Source: Rossellomorea vietnamensis (GTDB lineage: Bacteria > Bacillota > Bacilli > Bacillales > Bacillaceae_B). Taken from it: a stretch of DNA of 64,000 bases. Below the pieces are notes generated by a model. The model ran no database searches. It was given only the letters and a program-made list of their open reading frames with translations, and had not been told where the DNA came from. The position numbers and the translations under genes are program-made. Positions within the stretch are counted from its first letter, which is position 1, and every line of letters begins with the position of its first letter. Shown here one piece after another: positions 42,576 to 51,489 of the stretch. Where the stretch lies: the NCBI RefSeq assembly GCF_008180615.1, contig NZ_VTEH01000021.1:1-64000 (forward strand). The letters run 5' to 3'.

Positions 42576-43346
42576 TTACTTACCTTGATAGTCATTCATC
42601 ATTTCATCATCATTTTCTCTTTCTTCTTCATCAACTTGTGTTTGAGATGAATTGCTTTCGTCAGTGTTCGATTCTTCATCATTGTTTTCTTCTGTATTGT
42701 TCGCTTCAGTATTATTCTCTTCATTGTTTTCCTGCTCATTATTTTCATTTACAGTACCATCTTCGGCGTTATTGCCTGCTTGATCGTCGGTATTTTCTTC
42801 ATTGTTAGTTACTGCATTACTATCTTCATTACTTTCCTCATTATTGTTCTCTTCATTTTCTTCACTGTCATCTGCATTTTGAGTTACATTACGATCGTCA
42901 TCGGATGCTTCATTGGTATTCTCCTGTTGTTGTGCTTCTTCGTTCTCATCTTCCAATGCTATCACTACTTCGTCGTCACCGCTTCCAATCACGATACCAT
43001 CACCTGGTAAAAGAAGATAGGGATCGATGCCCGGATTGAGGGTGATCAGTTCATCTACTGTAGTGCCGTTATCGTCTGCTATGGTTTCTAAAGTGTCTCC
43101 ATCTCCAACTAAGTGAACTTCTTCACTTGTATCGGCTCCAATTACTTCTCCAATAGGGAGCGCTAAAGGATCGAAATCAGCATTTGCTTCCATAAGGTCA
43201 GTTACATCGACCCCATAGTCGTGGGCGATGCCCCAAATGGTGTCTCCTTCTTTTATCACAATTTCATCCGCACTGGCTGTTCCAGTTGCGCCTAACATAA
43301 AACCAGCGGCAAGAGCTATAGTTGATAGTTTCTTAGTGTTCTTCAT
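42576..43346 (-). CDS. Secreted LysM-domain protein with acidic low-complexity tail
   Basis: 256 residues. Signal peptide (MKNTKKLSTIALAAGFMLGA, cleavage near TASA). Two LysM domains follow: IVIKEGDTIWGIAHDYGVDV (29-48) to IGEV, and VHLVGDGDTLETIADDNGTT (77-96) to DGIV; LysM binds peptidoglycan. Residues 125-256 are almost only Glu, Asn, Asp and Gln. The two LysM repeats suggest cell-wall attachment; no hydrolase domain is present. AAGGAGGAG precedes ATG. Confidence 0.85.
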   Translation of the reverse strand: MKNTKKLSTIALAAGFMLGATGTASADEIVIKEGDTIWGIAHDYGVDVTDLMEANADFDPLALPIGEVIGADTSEEVHLVGDGDTLETIADDNGTTVDELITLNPGIDPYLLLPGDGIVIGSGDDEVVIALEDENEEAQQQENTNEASDDDRNVTQNADDSEENEENNNEESNEDSNAVTNNEENTDDQAGNNAEDGTVNENNEQENNEENNTEANNTEENNDEESNTDESNSSQTQVDEEERENDDEMMNDYQGK

Positions 43347-43543
43347 CTTAACTCCTCCTTCAATAATTTACTAACGTCCTATTATTTTTTTATCCGAGAA
43401 TAGGTTTCTTAAACATTCCAAAGAATGTCGCGTAAACTTAAGGGGAATTATTTGAACTGAGAGCTTTTATTTATTTCTTCATTAGTATCCTGATAGTTGT
43501 TTAGCAGTGATTGCCTACGATGGTGTTATGTAAAAAAACATAC
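43347..43543. other. Short spacer upstream of the LysM gene
   Basis: Contains the LysM gene's leader on the minus strand and nothing else recognised. Confidence 0.3.
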
Positions 43544-43580
43544 ATATGGCAGGCCCTCCTTAAAAGAGGGCCTGCCATAT
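43544..43580 (-). terminator. Terminator of the CoA-disulfide reductase gene
   Basis: ATATGGCAGGCCCTC pairs with GAGGGCCTGCCATAT, a perfect 15-base stem; on the minus strand GTATGTTTTTTT follows. The stem reaches the stop codon. Confidence 0.9.
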
Positions 43581-45232
43581 TATTCACCACCATAAACAGC
43601 CGAATACGTTTGCCAGCCTCCATCAAGGTTAAAAACATCAAAATCATTACCGGCAAGAATCCGGGTTGCAAGATATCCTCGTAGTCCAACCTGGCAGGAT
43701 ACATACACCGGCTTGTCTTTCGGAAACTCTGTAAGACGGCCGCGAAGCTCACCAAGAGGGATGTTAATGGATCCAGGTATGAAACCTTTTTTTCTTTCAT
43801 TTGGTTCCCGAACATCAATCAAGAGACCGCCCGCTTCTACAATTGAATCAATTTCGTGCCATTGAATCGTCTGAATACCTTCAGCCAACATATTAGCAGC
43901 CACGTATCCCGCCATATTCACAGGGTCCTTAGCAGATGAGAAAGGAGGGGCATAAGCCAGTTCGATTTCAGTAAGATCATAAATCGTCAAGTTACCTATG
44001 ATTGCCGTAGCAATAACATCAATTCGCTTGTCGACTCCATCTTTCCCAATTGCCTGTGCTCCCAGGATTGTTCCGTTTTCAGGGTCAAAGAGCACCTTTA
44101 GAGCTATGGGATATGCCCCTGGATAATACCCAGCATGGGAAGCAGGATGGATATGAACTGCTTTATATTCTTTTCCTAACCGTTTCAATGTTTTCTCATT
44201 GTTTCCTGTTGTGGCAACAGTTAAATCAAATACCTTCGCAATTCCTGTTCCCAATGTTCCTTTATAAGGTTCTTTTTTGCCATAAATATTATTTGCAACT
44301 ATTCGTCCTTGGCGGTTGGCCGGCCCTGCAAGAGGAATCATTGCAGCACTGCCGCTAATATAATCTTTTACCTCAACAGCATCTCCAAGTGCGAAGATAC
44401 TTTCGTCATTGGTTTGCATATACTCGTTAACAAGAATTCCACCGCGCTCACCGACTGAAAGACCTGCATTTACAGCAAGACTGCTTTCCGGTTGTACACC
44501 AATAGAAAGTATGACCATATCTGTTGAGATGTCTTTTCCGCTGTTCAAAATTACTTTTTTACCCTTATTTTCAAATGAATTTACTCCATCTTCAAGGATC
44601 AAAGTAACACCTTTATCTCGAAGATGCTTGTGGACAATAGCTGCCATCTCATAATCAGCAGGGGCCATGACTTGATTTGCCATTTCAACAAGCGTCACAT
44701 TTACTCCACGATGAGCAAGATTTTCCGCCATTTCAAGTCCGATAAAACCGCCGCCAACTACTACTGCTTTGTCTGGCTTCTGGTCATCTATATAGCTTTT
44801 GATTCTGTCTGTATCCGGAATATTTCTAAGAGTAAAAATGTTATCCGCTTCTTTCAGGCCGGGAATAGGAGGGACGATTGGTCTTGCACCAGGTGAAAGT
44901 ACTAGCACATCATAATCTTCCTTATAGACATTGTTTGTTTTTAAGTTTTTTACGGTTACTGTTTTTTCATCCCGGTTGATGCTTGTCACTTCGCTTAAGT
45001 TGCGAATGTCCAGGTTGAACTTCTTACTCATGCCATCAACCGTTTGGACTAGCAGCTTTTCACGTTCTTGAATAGTTTCTCCGATATAATAGGGCAATCC
45101 GCAATTAGCGAAGGAAATGTGTTCTCCTCTTTCAAACATAACAATAGTGGATGTTTCATCTAATCTGCGTAAACGGGCAGCTACTGAAGCTCCGCCGGCA
45201 ACTCCGCCAATAATGACGATTTTTTTATTCAT
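43580..45232 (-). CDS. cdr: CoA-disulfide reductase with C-terminal rhodanese domain
   Basis: 550 residues. FAD-binding N-terminus (VIIGGVAGGASVAARLRR), the single redox Cys44 in SFANCGLPY, a NAD(P)H Rossmann fold (VVVGGGFIGLEMAENLA), FAD motif SIFALGDAVEV and a dimerisation domain. Residues 460-550 form a rhodanese domain with LLIDVREPNE and active-site Cys513 in VYVSCQVGLRG. CoADR-RHD proteins reduce CoA disulfide or persulfide using NADH. The upstream G-tract element and the adjacent tusA fit a persulfide-responsive sulfur locus. AGGAGCG is the ribosome site. Confidence 0.92.
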   Translation of the reverse strand: MNKKIVIIGGVAGGASVAARLRRLDETSTIVMFERGEHISFANCGLPYYIGETIQEREKLLVQTVDGMSKKFNLDIRNLSEVTSINRDEKTVTVKNLKTNNVYKEDYDVLVLSPGARPIVPPIPGLKEADNIFTLRNIPDTDRIKSYIDDQKPDKAVVVGGGFIGLEMAENLAHRGVNVTLVEMANQVMAPADYEMAAIVHKHLRDKGVTLILEDGVNSFENKGKKVILNSGKDISTDMVILSIGVQPESSLAVNAGLSVGERGGILVNEYMQTNDESIFALGDAVEVKDYISGSAAMIPLAGPANRQGRIVANNIYGKKEPYKGTLGTGIAKVFDLTVATTGNNEKTLKRLGKEYKAVHIHPASHAGYYPGAYPIALKVLFDPENGTILGAQAIGKDGVDKRIDVIATAIIGNLTIYDLTEIELAYAPPFSSAKDPVNMAGYVAANMLAEGIQTIQWHEIDSIVEAGGLLIDVREPNERKKGFIPGSINIPLGELRGRLTEFPKDKPVYVSCQVGLRGYLATRILAGNDFDVFNLDGGWQTYSAVYGGE

Positions 45233-45564
45233 ATTATCCGCTCCTTTGAAGTCTTGTTTTATACCCCTACCCCTATATTAAAAGAATATGAAATAAAAAG
45301 ATGTGATAAATGTCACACTTGAAAAGAAAGCAATTGGAAATAGAGTTTCTTCTCAATAGACAGAAATAAAGGCAATTCAGCCAACACAAATAATATGAGC
45401 AAGCCAGCGTCTGCATGTTTTCAATGAAAGTTTTTAACAAACTATCTGAGAGATGTATTATCATGCTAAGGCAGTTGGAATTTAGAAATTATAGTGAAAA
45501 TTTATGTGAATTTAATACGTGTGTTGGTAATTAAAAATATCCTTAAGAAAGGAGGCCGAGGAAA
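45233..45564. other. Divergent intergenic region between cdr and the tusA relic
   Basis: 332 bases. It contains the G-tract operator-like element near cdr and the ribosome site AAAGGAGGCCGAGGAAA for the tusA relic. No other gene is seen. Confidence 0.4.
45260..45278. promoter_or_regulatory. CsoR/CstR-like G-tract element upstream of cdr
   Basis: TATACCCCTACCCCTATAT sits 28 bases upstream of the cdr start. CsoR/CstR repressors bind short AT-flanked G/C tracts (ATACCCC...), and CstR controls persulfide-detoxification genes. The element is a mirror rather than a perfect inverted repeat, so the assignment is tentative. Confidence 0.45.
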
Positions 45565-45923
45565 ATGGAAGTAACAGTTATAAGAGTTCTCGATGCTACA
45601 GGGCTCGCTTGTTCAATGCCTATCGTCAAAACAAAAAAGAGATGTCGAACCTGGAAGCCAGTCAAGTGATGGAGATTCAGTCGACAGACAAAGGCTCCAC
45701 GGCGAATATCAAGGCGTGGGCTTCATACACCGGCCACCAATATTTAGGTACGGTAGAAGAAGGAGAGTTGCTGAAGCACTACTTAAGGAAGGCAAGTGCA
45801 GCCAGAGAACAATCACATAAACAGGTGCTGCAGCTTGAGTTCATAGTGGGTAAGCTCAAGCTGACTTTTATGAATCCATGCTTCTCCTTTAGCGGGTTTA
45901 ATCATGAACCCTGTAAACCTTAA
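45565..45923 (+). pseudogene. tusA: Frameshifted TusA/SirA-like sulfur carrier gene
   Basis: ATG 45565 (strong AGGAGG upstream) reads MEVTVIRVLDATGLACSMPI then VKTKKRCRTWKPVK and stops. From about 45640 the other frame continues MSNLEASQVMEIQSTDKGST, ANIKAWASYTGHQYLGTVEE and GELLKHYLRKASA, the rest of a TusA-like protein. One indel in the A-rich tract 45627-45643 explains the break. The TusA Cys motif CPxP is CSMP here. The native end is probably near 45800; the open frame runs on to 45923 into a response-regulator relic. Original role: carrying persulfide sulfur, fitting the divergent cdr. Confidence 0.7.
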
Positions 45924-46300
45924 CTTTCCGCATCTGCTTTCTGTGCGTCTTAAAACAGCCTCGACCCTGACCTTTAACTTTGCAGCACTGAAAGGTTTCA
46001 CTACATAATTATCTGCTCCCAACTTGAAGCCCTTTATCCGGCTTTTTACCTCGACTTTTGCAGTCAGCATGATGACAGGCATCATGCTTTTCATATCCTC
46101 CCTGATCCAGCGGCACACTTTTTCTCCGCTAATTTTTGGAAGCATCCGATCGAGTATGTTGATGCAGGGATCATAGATTTCGAGTTTTTGTTTGGTTTCT
46201 AAACCGTCCGAAAGCCTCAATGACTTCATATCCTTCTTTAGTAAGGTAAATATTGGCGAGCTGAGGTTTTTATCATCATCTTCTACAACAAGAAAACTGG
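45813..46300 (-). pseudogene. Broken OmpR-family response regulator
   Basis: On the minus strand the pieces LVVEDDDKNLS, LANIYLTKEGYEVIEAFG and the long frame QKLEIYDPCINILDRMLPKI to VVKPFSAAKLKVRVEAVLRR lie in different frames; together they form most of a receiver domain (EDD acidic pocket, phospho-Asp in the ILD of INILDRMLPK, LTAK, KPF). The DNA-binding part is only a short remnant (ELTHYELKL). At least two frameshifts and a truncation. No sensor kinase is next to it. It overlaps the end of the tusA relic, so this junction is rearranged. Confidence 0.65.
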
Positions 46301-46517
46301 AAAAGCTGCTAAAAAGTTAGAAATGCAAAACAAAACCCTATAAACCTTCTAATACTCGCTGTTAAATAGTCCCTCCGGTAATAACTCTTATAAATATCTT
46401 CGTTTTATGTGTTTTCAAACTAAAAGAATCTTGAATATAACCTTACAATTGAATATACTTAGTTTGTAAATATCTTAGCTACTAAGGTATTTTTTATTTG
46501 TCAGGAGGTTTGTTGTT
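46301..46517. other. Upstream region of the marR operon
   Basis: Contains the palindromic operator candidate at 46469-46492 and an additional ATACTTAGT half-site near 46455. Confidence 0.4.
46469..46492. promoter_or_regulatory. Likely MarR operator
   Basis: AATATCTTAG-CTA-CTAAGGTATT is an inverted repeat of ten bases per arm with one mismatch, 26 bases before the marR start. MarR-family repressors bind such palindromes and usually control their own operon. Confidence 0.65.
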
Positions 46518-46985
46518 TTGAACATATTTGAAAGTCTGTTGACTTCATTAAAGAGAGCGAGTGAGGTCAGTATTTCTGTGATGAAGCCCCGGGATATCGG
46601 GGAAGTCAATCACAGCCAGGTTATCTTTCTCTTTATGATTCATCATAAGGGGGAAATCAAGACAAGCGAAATTTCGGACCACTTTGGTGTCACTTCCGGT
46701 GCTGCTACGGGAATTGCGGATAAACTTGAAAACCTTGGGCTGATTGAAAGAAGGAGGAGCCAGACGGACCGCAGGGTTGTCACGCTGGGTTTGACAGAAA
46801 AGGGACGGCAGCTTGTTTTAGAAAAAAAGCAGGAGCATGTCGAATTGTACCAGTATATCCTGCAGGATTTCTCTGAAGAGGAACTGCTGCAGACAATCAA
46901 GCTTCTTAATAAAATTTCAGACAAAATTGAAGCGTATCAAGAGGAACAGCCAAAAGGGGAGCAGCGGAATGGAGACATTAGATAG
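46518..46985 (+). CDS. MarR-family transcriptional regulator
   Basis: 155 residues; TTG start with AGGAGG nine bases upstream. The winged-helix core is clear: GEIKTSEISDHFGVTSGAAT for the HTH, LGLIERRRSQTDRRVVTLGL for the wing with the DxR motif, and long terminal helices for dimerisation. It likely represses itself and the overlapping MFS exporter gene and is released by a drug-like ligand. Its stop overlaps the next gene by 17 bases. Confidence 0.9.
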   Translation: MNIFESLLTSLKRASEVSISVMKPRDIGEVNHSQVIFLFMIHHKGEIKTSEISDHFGVTSGAATGIADKLENLGLIERRRSQTDRRVVTLGLTEKGRQLVLEKKQEHVELYQYILQDFSEEELLQTIKLLNKISDKIEAYQEEQPKGEQRNGDIR

Positions 46986-48564
46986 AAGACAAAAAACATT
47001 GATTATGATTGCGGTCATGTCGGTGCTGTTGTTTTCGGCATTGAATATGACGATTGTGGGGACGGCGCTGCCTAAGATTGTTTCGGCAATAGGCGGTATG
47101 GAGTACTTTGACTGGGTGTTCACGATCTATATGCTGACATCGAGTATCACGGCTATCCTGGTTGGAAAGCTTTCGGATATTTACGGCCGGAAGATTTTCA
47201 TTCTCGTTGGAATCATTATTTTCAGTATTGGAGCGTTAATGAGCGGATTTTCGGATACAATTATCCAGCTGATTATTTACCGCGGAATTCAGGGCTTGGG
47301 CGGCGGAATGCTGATGAGTGTTTCCTTTGCCACCGTCGGGGATTTATTTTCTCCAAGAGAACGGGGGAAGTGGCAGGGAGCTTTGGGCGGCGTTTTTGGA
47401 TTGGCCAGTTTATTCGGACCAACATTGGGAGGTATCATTGTTGACAACTTCCTGTGGTCGTGGGTTTTCTGGGTATTCCTGCCGTTTGGGGTGGTTGCCT
47501 TTATCCTGATTGCCAGGCTTTATCCTAAAGCAGAGAAGAAGGAAAAAGAAAAAATCGACTACTTGGGTTCATTTGTATTGACGGTTGTAATCGTGACCCT
47601 GCTGCTCGGATTCTCATGGGCAGATTCAAAATATCCATGGGGTTCAATTGAAATCATTGGATTATTCACAACGTCACTTGTTTCCCTCGTACTATTTTTT
47701 ATTATTGAAATGAGGGTCAAGAGCCCTGTCATCCCACTGTATCTGTTTAAAAACAGTGTTTTTACCATTTCAAATATCGTGGCCTTTTTACTGGGGATGG
47801 GCATGTTCAGTGTAATCATGTATATTCCTTTCCATGTACAGGGGGTTTCGGGTGATACGGCAACAACTTCCGGCATGATCGAAATGGCGATGACGATTTC
47901 GATGGTACTATCCAGTGCGATTGCCGGCAATTTGATTACGAAGACAGGGAAGTACAAGAAGATTGCCATCATCGGCTTGATGGTTATGGCATTAGGTATT
48001 TACCTGAACACTCTGCTGTCGATTGAATCGTCCTTAACGAGGGTCATCTTGAACTTGATTGTGACCGGTCTTGGAATGGGTGTTACATTCCCCGTGTTTA
48101 ATACGACGGTTCAGAATGCAGTTGCGCATAAGTATCTTGGTGTTGCGACGGCAACCTCCCAGCTGTTCAGGGAACTTGGCGGAACGATTGGCGTAGCCGT
48201 CATGGGTGCTATCATGTCCAACCGTATGAGTGAGAAGATAGAAGAGATGGAGATGCCTGCATTGCCGGAGGGTGAAGGCGCACCACAAGGAAACATGGAT
48301 TTTAGCAGCCTGCAGGATCCGCAGCTTCTCATGAATCCTGATGCGCTGAGTGAAATCAGAAGTGACATACCTGCACCAATGACAGAGATGTTTGATTCGC
48401 TGATTTTGTCATTACGAGAGGCTTTGAGTTATGCCTTATCATCTGTTTTCACCTTTGCGATGCTGGCCATTATCGCAGCGGTCATCTTCACCTTTTTCCT
48501 AAAAGAAATCGCATTGCGGACTTCCAATGAAGAAGAAACGGAAGAAGAATCAGCTCAAATCTAA
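46969..48564 (+). CDS. DHA2-family (EmrB/QacA-type, 14-span) drug exporter
   Basis: 531 residues from ATG 46969, which follows GGGGAG and lies inside the end of marR. The antiporter motifs are present: ALNMTIVGTALPKI in span 1, GKLSDIYGRKIFILVG (motif A), YRGIQGLGGGMLM (motif B) and GALGGVFGLASLFGPTLGGII (motif C). About 14 membrane segments, with a large acidic loop near 430-480 (MEMPALPEGEG). It probably expels lipophilic drugs by proton antiport. The marR-MFS pair is a standard efflux unit. Confidence 0.9.
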   Translation: METLDRRQKTLIMIAVMSVLLFSALNMTIVGTALPKIVSAIGGMEYFDWVFTIYMLTSSITAILVGKLSDIYGRKIFILVGIIIFSIGALMSGFSDTIIQLIIYRGIQGLGGGMLMSVSFATVGDLFSPRERGKWQGALGGVFGLASLFGPTLGGIIVDNFLWSWVFWVFLPFGVVAFILIARLYPKAEKKEKEKIDYLGSFVLTVVIVTLLLGFSWADSKYPWGSIEIIGLFTTSLVSLVLFFIIEMRVKSPVIPLYLFKNSVFTISNIVAFLLGMGMFSVIMYIPFHVQGVSGDTATTSGMIEMAMTISMVLSSAIAGNLITKTGKYKKIAIIGLMVMALGIYLNTLLSIESSLTRVILNLIVTGLGMGVTFPVFNTTVQNAVAHKYLGVATATSQLFRELGGTIGVAVMGAIMSNRMSEKIEEMEMPALPEGEGAPQGNMDFSSLQDPQLLMNPDALSEIRSDIPAPMTEMFDSLILSLREALSYALSSVFTFAMLAIIAAVIFTFFLKEIALRTSNEEETEEESAQI

Positions 48565-48567
48565 AGG

Positions 48568-48598
48568 TAAGGGATGGGTCTTCCCGTCCCTTAATTTA
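48568..48598 (+). terminator. Terminator after the MFS gene
   Basis: TAAGGGATGGG pairs with CCCGTCCCTTA around TCTT, followed by ATTT. Confidence 0.7.
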
Positions 48599-48612
48599 TA
48601 GGAGGATGCCCA

Positions 48613-49458
48613 ATGAGCATACTTGTGACAGGTTTTACAGGAAAGGTCGGATTTCAAGTGGCACAAGCCTTGAAAGATAGAAATGCCGACTTCATTTGTG
48701 GTGTTAGAAATGTCGAGAGAGCGAAGAAAAGACATGAGAACGACTATGAATTTGTTACATTAGATTTTGCCAAACCCGAAACATTCCCAGATTCTCTAAA
48801 AAATACCGAACGAATCTTCCTCATGTATCCGCCGGGAGAGAATCTGCAGTTTGAGGAATTTATTTCTCAGGCAAAAGCAGCAGCTGTAAAGCAGGTTGTG
48901 TACCTGTCAGTGAAGGATGTTCAATTCATGCCCTTCATTCATCATTATAAAATGGAAAAGCTGATCAAAAAGAGCGAAATACCGTATACCTTTATACGGG
49001 CAGGCTATTTCATGCAGAATCTGAATGACTTTCTCTGTAAGGAAATCAGAGAGAGAAAGCGAATCTTTGTCCCGGCCGGAAAGGGAAAGACCAGCTTTGT
49101 CGATACCAGGGACATTGCGGAAGTGGCAGCATTATCACTGACCAATCCGAAAAGACATGAGAACAAAAAGTATGTCATAACAGGTGACCAAGCATTGGAC
49201 TTCTATAAGGTGGCCGAAATCATGACAGAGGTTCTTGGGGTCAAAATTGAGTATACCAATCCATCTGTTAAGGAATTTAAGGAGTTCATGACAGAGACAG
49301 GTGAAGACGAAAGCATGACCAATGTTGTCGTGGGTGTCCACTTTCCAACGAAGCTGGGACTCGCCAAAGGAATCAAACATGACTTTGAAAAAGTTACAGG
49401 TAAGAAGCCTCGACAAATCGCTCAGTTCATAGAGGATTTTAGGGGAAGCTGGGTATAG
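48613..49458 (+). CDS. NmrA-like atypical SDR, NAD(P)-binding protein
   Basis: 281 residues. ILVTGFTGKVGFQVAQAL is the GxxGxxG dinucleotide site, followed by GVRNVERAKK, KQVVYLSVKDVQ, FIRAGYFMQNLNDF and DTRDIAEVAA, the pattern of NmrA/HSCARG- and QOR2-like proteins. Members sense NADPH or reduce quinones; the activity here is unknown. AGGAGG precedes ATG. Single gene. Confidence 0.85.
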   Translation: MSILVTGFTGKVGFQVAQALKDRNADFICGVRNVERAKKRHENDYEFVTLDFAKPETFPDSLKNTERIFLMYPPGENLQFEEFISQAKAAAVKQVVYLSVKDVQFMPFIHHYKMEKLIKKSEIPYTFIRAGYFMQNLNDFLCKEIRERKRIFVPAGKGKTSFVDTRDIAEVAALSLTNPKRHENKKYVITGDQALDFYKVAEIMTEVLGVKIEYTNPSVKEFKEFMTETGEDESMTNVVVGVHFPTKLGLAKGIKHDFEKVTGKKPRQIAQFIEDFRGSWV

Positions 49459-49476
49459 CGGGGATGTATTCACTGT

Positions 49477-49517
49477 AAAAAGGCTTAGAGACGACATTTG
49501 GTCTCTACGCCTTTTTT
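49477..49517 (+). terminator. Terminator after the NmrA-like gene
   Basis: AAAAAGGC-TAGAGAC pairs with GTCTCTA-GCCTTTTTT. Confidence 0.8.
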
Positions 49518-49576
49518 ATGTGGTACCAATTAAAACGGCTAGGAGAAAAAAGCCGACCTCTGAAAAAAGAAGTATG

Positions 49577-49768
49577 AAAATAAGGGATGAAAGTTCCCTT
49601 ATTTAGTAGAACTCATAAGAAACAACTGAAATAAAGGAATTTTTTACCGCTATCCACTTGAAAAACGGTAAATAAGGTGATTTTTCTGGGCTTAAGGGAA
49701 AAATGTTCCCTTATTTAGTAATGATACAGTTAGATTCAGCAATTAACGGAAGAAAGTTCCCTTATTTT
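49577..49768. repeat. Second array of AAATAAGGGA...TCCCTTATTT palindromes
   Basis: Units at 49577, 49629 (half degenerated), 49691 and 49743, about 52-62 bases apart. Core AAGGGAA/TTCCCTT inside AT-rich flanks. Same design as the array at 38858-39048 but with three instead of four G in a row. Confidence 0.7.
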
Positions 49769-50244
49769 GCATCTAATTGTTAGGTTGCTCTATAAAGGGT
49801 AAAATTTTCGTGCTAATTTGTTTCATGCCCCTGGACTGTGAAAAATCATATAGAAAGAAAATCGGTTATAGTTATTGGCACGGGGTTCAGTTTTGAGGAG
49901 CAATGCAGGGATTGTGTGAAGGTAGAATAGAATGTAATACAGAAACCTTTACTTTAACTCAACAATAACCGCAATAGACTGTGTATTTAATAGAAGATAC
50001 TGGTAACAGCAATGGGCTTAGAGACTTTTCCTCTTAGCCTTTTTGGTCTGTGAGTTTCACTATGGTCAGGTTTGCCTTCTTAAAGTTTGTACCTCACATG
50101 CCCCCTTTAAATTTATTAGGACACTCAGAAGGTAAAAACAAAAAGAGCCCTCTAAAAAGAAATCCATAACTACAATAATATTCCAAGTCCTATTGCCACA
50201 TACTTTTCCTAGAAGTACTGCAGTTCTTTAAGGAGGAGATCGCT

Positions 50245-50292
50245 ATGGATGATCCAAAACAAGAAAGTAAGATGCTGGAAAACATAAAATAA
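50245..50292 (+). CDS. Possible 15-residue peptide with consensus ribosome site
   Basis: AAGGAGGAG lies seven bases before ATG 50245, which encodes MDDPKQESKMLENIK and stops. The ribosome site is among the best in the window. It may be a real micropeptide or the 5' remnant of a deleted gene. The hairpin at 50402 could end its transcript. Confidence 0.3.
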   Translation: MDDPKQESKMLENIK

Positions 50293-50401
50293 AAATACTA
50301 TAACATTATTATGTAAACAATAAGGGTTTTCCAATAGAATAAACTTCGCACAAAAATAGGATCACTAATGATATTGGTTATTTTGTTTAGAAGAGAGAAG
50401 A

Positions 50402-50432
50402 AGGGCAGATGTACTTTTCATCTGCTCTTTTA
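50402..50432 (+). terminator. Terminator in the 49.5-50.6 kb intergenic region
   Basis: AGGGCAGATG pairs with CATCTGCTCT, followed by TTTT. Confidence 0.7.
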
Positions 50433-50619
50433 CTTTTTATACATCATGAATAGGTTTTAGGAGTGTATACAAGGGAATTACCGTTAATACCTTTTAAAAA
50501 AAACTTGTATTAGGATACTAGTGAATGGTTCGTTCCTTTCTATTACCGGTTGCACTTACTACAAGTTTATTATCATGTTATAAAAGGTGCGAGCCATATT
50601 TATATTTAGGAGGCACACA

Positions 50620-51489
50620 ATGAAATATGCAGGCATAGGGTTAGTGATGTTAGCCGCTGTATGCTGGGGCATTAGTGGCGGAATAGCCGGTATCTTAATG
50701 GGGAAAGGCTGGGATCCAATAGTGATCTCACTATACCGGGGAGCTGTTGGATTTCTTTGTTTTTTCTCATGGTTTCTGTTTCGAGTTAAGCAGAATTGGA
50801 TTTTCAATAGGCGTTTCTATTTATGGGCAGTCTTGGCGGGGGCAGGGGTTGCAGGAAATTTCACTTTTTACTTCTTAAGCATTCAGGCTGCCAGCATTCC
50901 AATTGCCTCCACTCTAATGTACACGGCGCCAGTCTTCGTCCTTCTGCTCTCGTTCGTACTGGGCAAAGAGCGTTCGACCTGGTTTAAATGGGGATGCATT
51001 GCAGGGGTGCTTGCAGGAATCATCCTCCTTACAGGCGCCTACAATCTCGAAACCCTTTCTATAAGTTTTCTAGGGATAGCAGCTGGTCTGGCTGCCGGCC
51101 TTTCTTATGTACTGTTTATATTCGGGTTTAAAAATGCTTCTAAGATTGGAAAGCCGCAGACTACGTTAACCATCGCCTTTTTTTCCTTTTGTATCATCCT
51201 TTTTCTTTTATCCAACAAAGGGGAAGCAGCTAGTGTATTGACTTCAGCTGACTTAGGCTGGTTTCTGCTGTTAGGAATTCTCGGTGCGGGAATTTCTTTT
51301 ATCTTTTATGTGATTGGAATACAAAAGACGGCACCGACAACCGCTTCAATGGTAGCGATGATCGAACCTGTTACAGCTTCATTATTTGGTCTTTTGATTC
51401 TGGGGGATCACTTGAACCTGATTCAATATCTTGGTATGGTGATCATCCTGGCGACAATTACTTTGCTTAGTGTAAAGCAGTCCGACTGA
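50620..51489 (+). CDS. EamA/DMT-family transporter
   Basis: 289 residues from ATG 50620, with TTAGGAGG eight bases upstream. Ten membrane segments in two EamA halves: AAVCWGISGGIAGILMGKGW ... ASTLMYTAPVFVLLLSFVLG (first half) and GIAAGLAAGLSYVLFIFGFK ... ASMVAMIEPVTASLFGLLIL (second half). Drug/metabolite exporters of this family move amino acids, cofactors or sugars; the substrate is not predictable. Single gene, convergent with the coat-like gene. Confidence 0.88.
   Translation: MKYAGIGLVMLAAVCWGISGGIAGILMGKGWDPIVISLYRGAVGFLCFFSWFLFRVKQNWIFNRRFYLWAVLAGAGVAGNFTFYFLSIQAASIPIASTLMYTAPVFVLLLSFVLGKERSTWFKWGCIAGVLAGIILLTGAYNLETLSISFLGIAAGLAAGLSYVLFIFGFKNASKIGKPQTTLTIAFFSFCIILFLLSNKGEAASVLTSADLGWFLLLGILGAGISFIFYVIGIQKTAPTTASMVAMIEPVTASLFGLLILGDHLNLIQYLGMVIILATITLLSVKQSD

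Larger units (their letters stand above)
49518..50619. other. Long intergenic region with palindrome array and a tiny peptide
   Basis: About 1.1 kb. It has an array of AAATAAGGGA-type palindromes (49577-49768), a 15-codon peptide with a perfect ribosome site (50245-50292), and a terminator hairpin at 50402-50432. The parts 49770-50220 and 50440-50600 show nothing recognisable. No gene longer than a peptide is supported. Confidence 0.45.
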
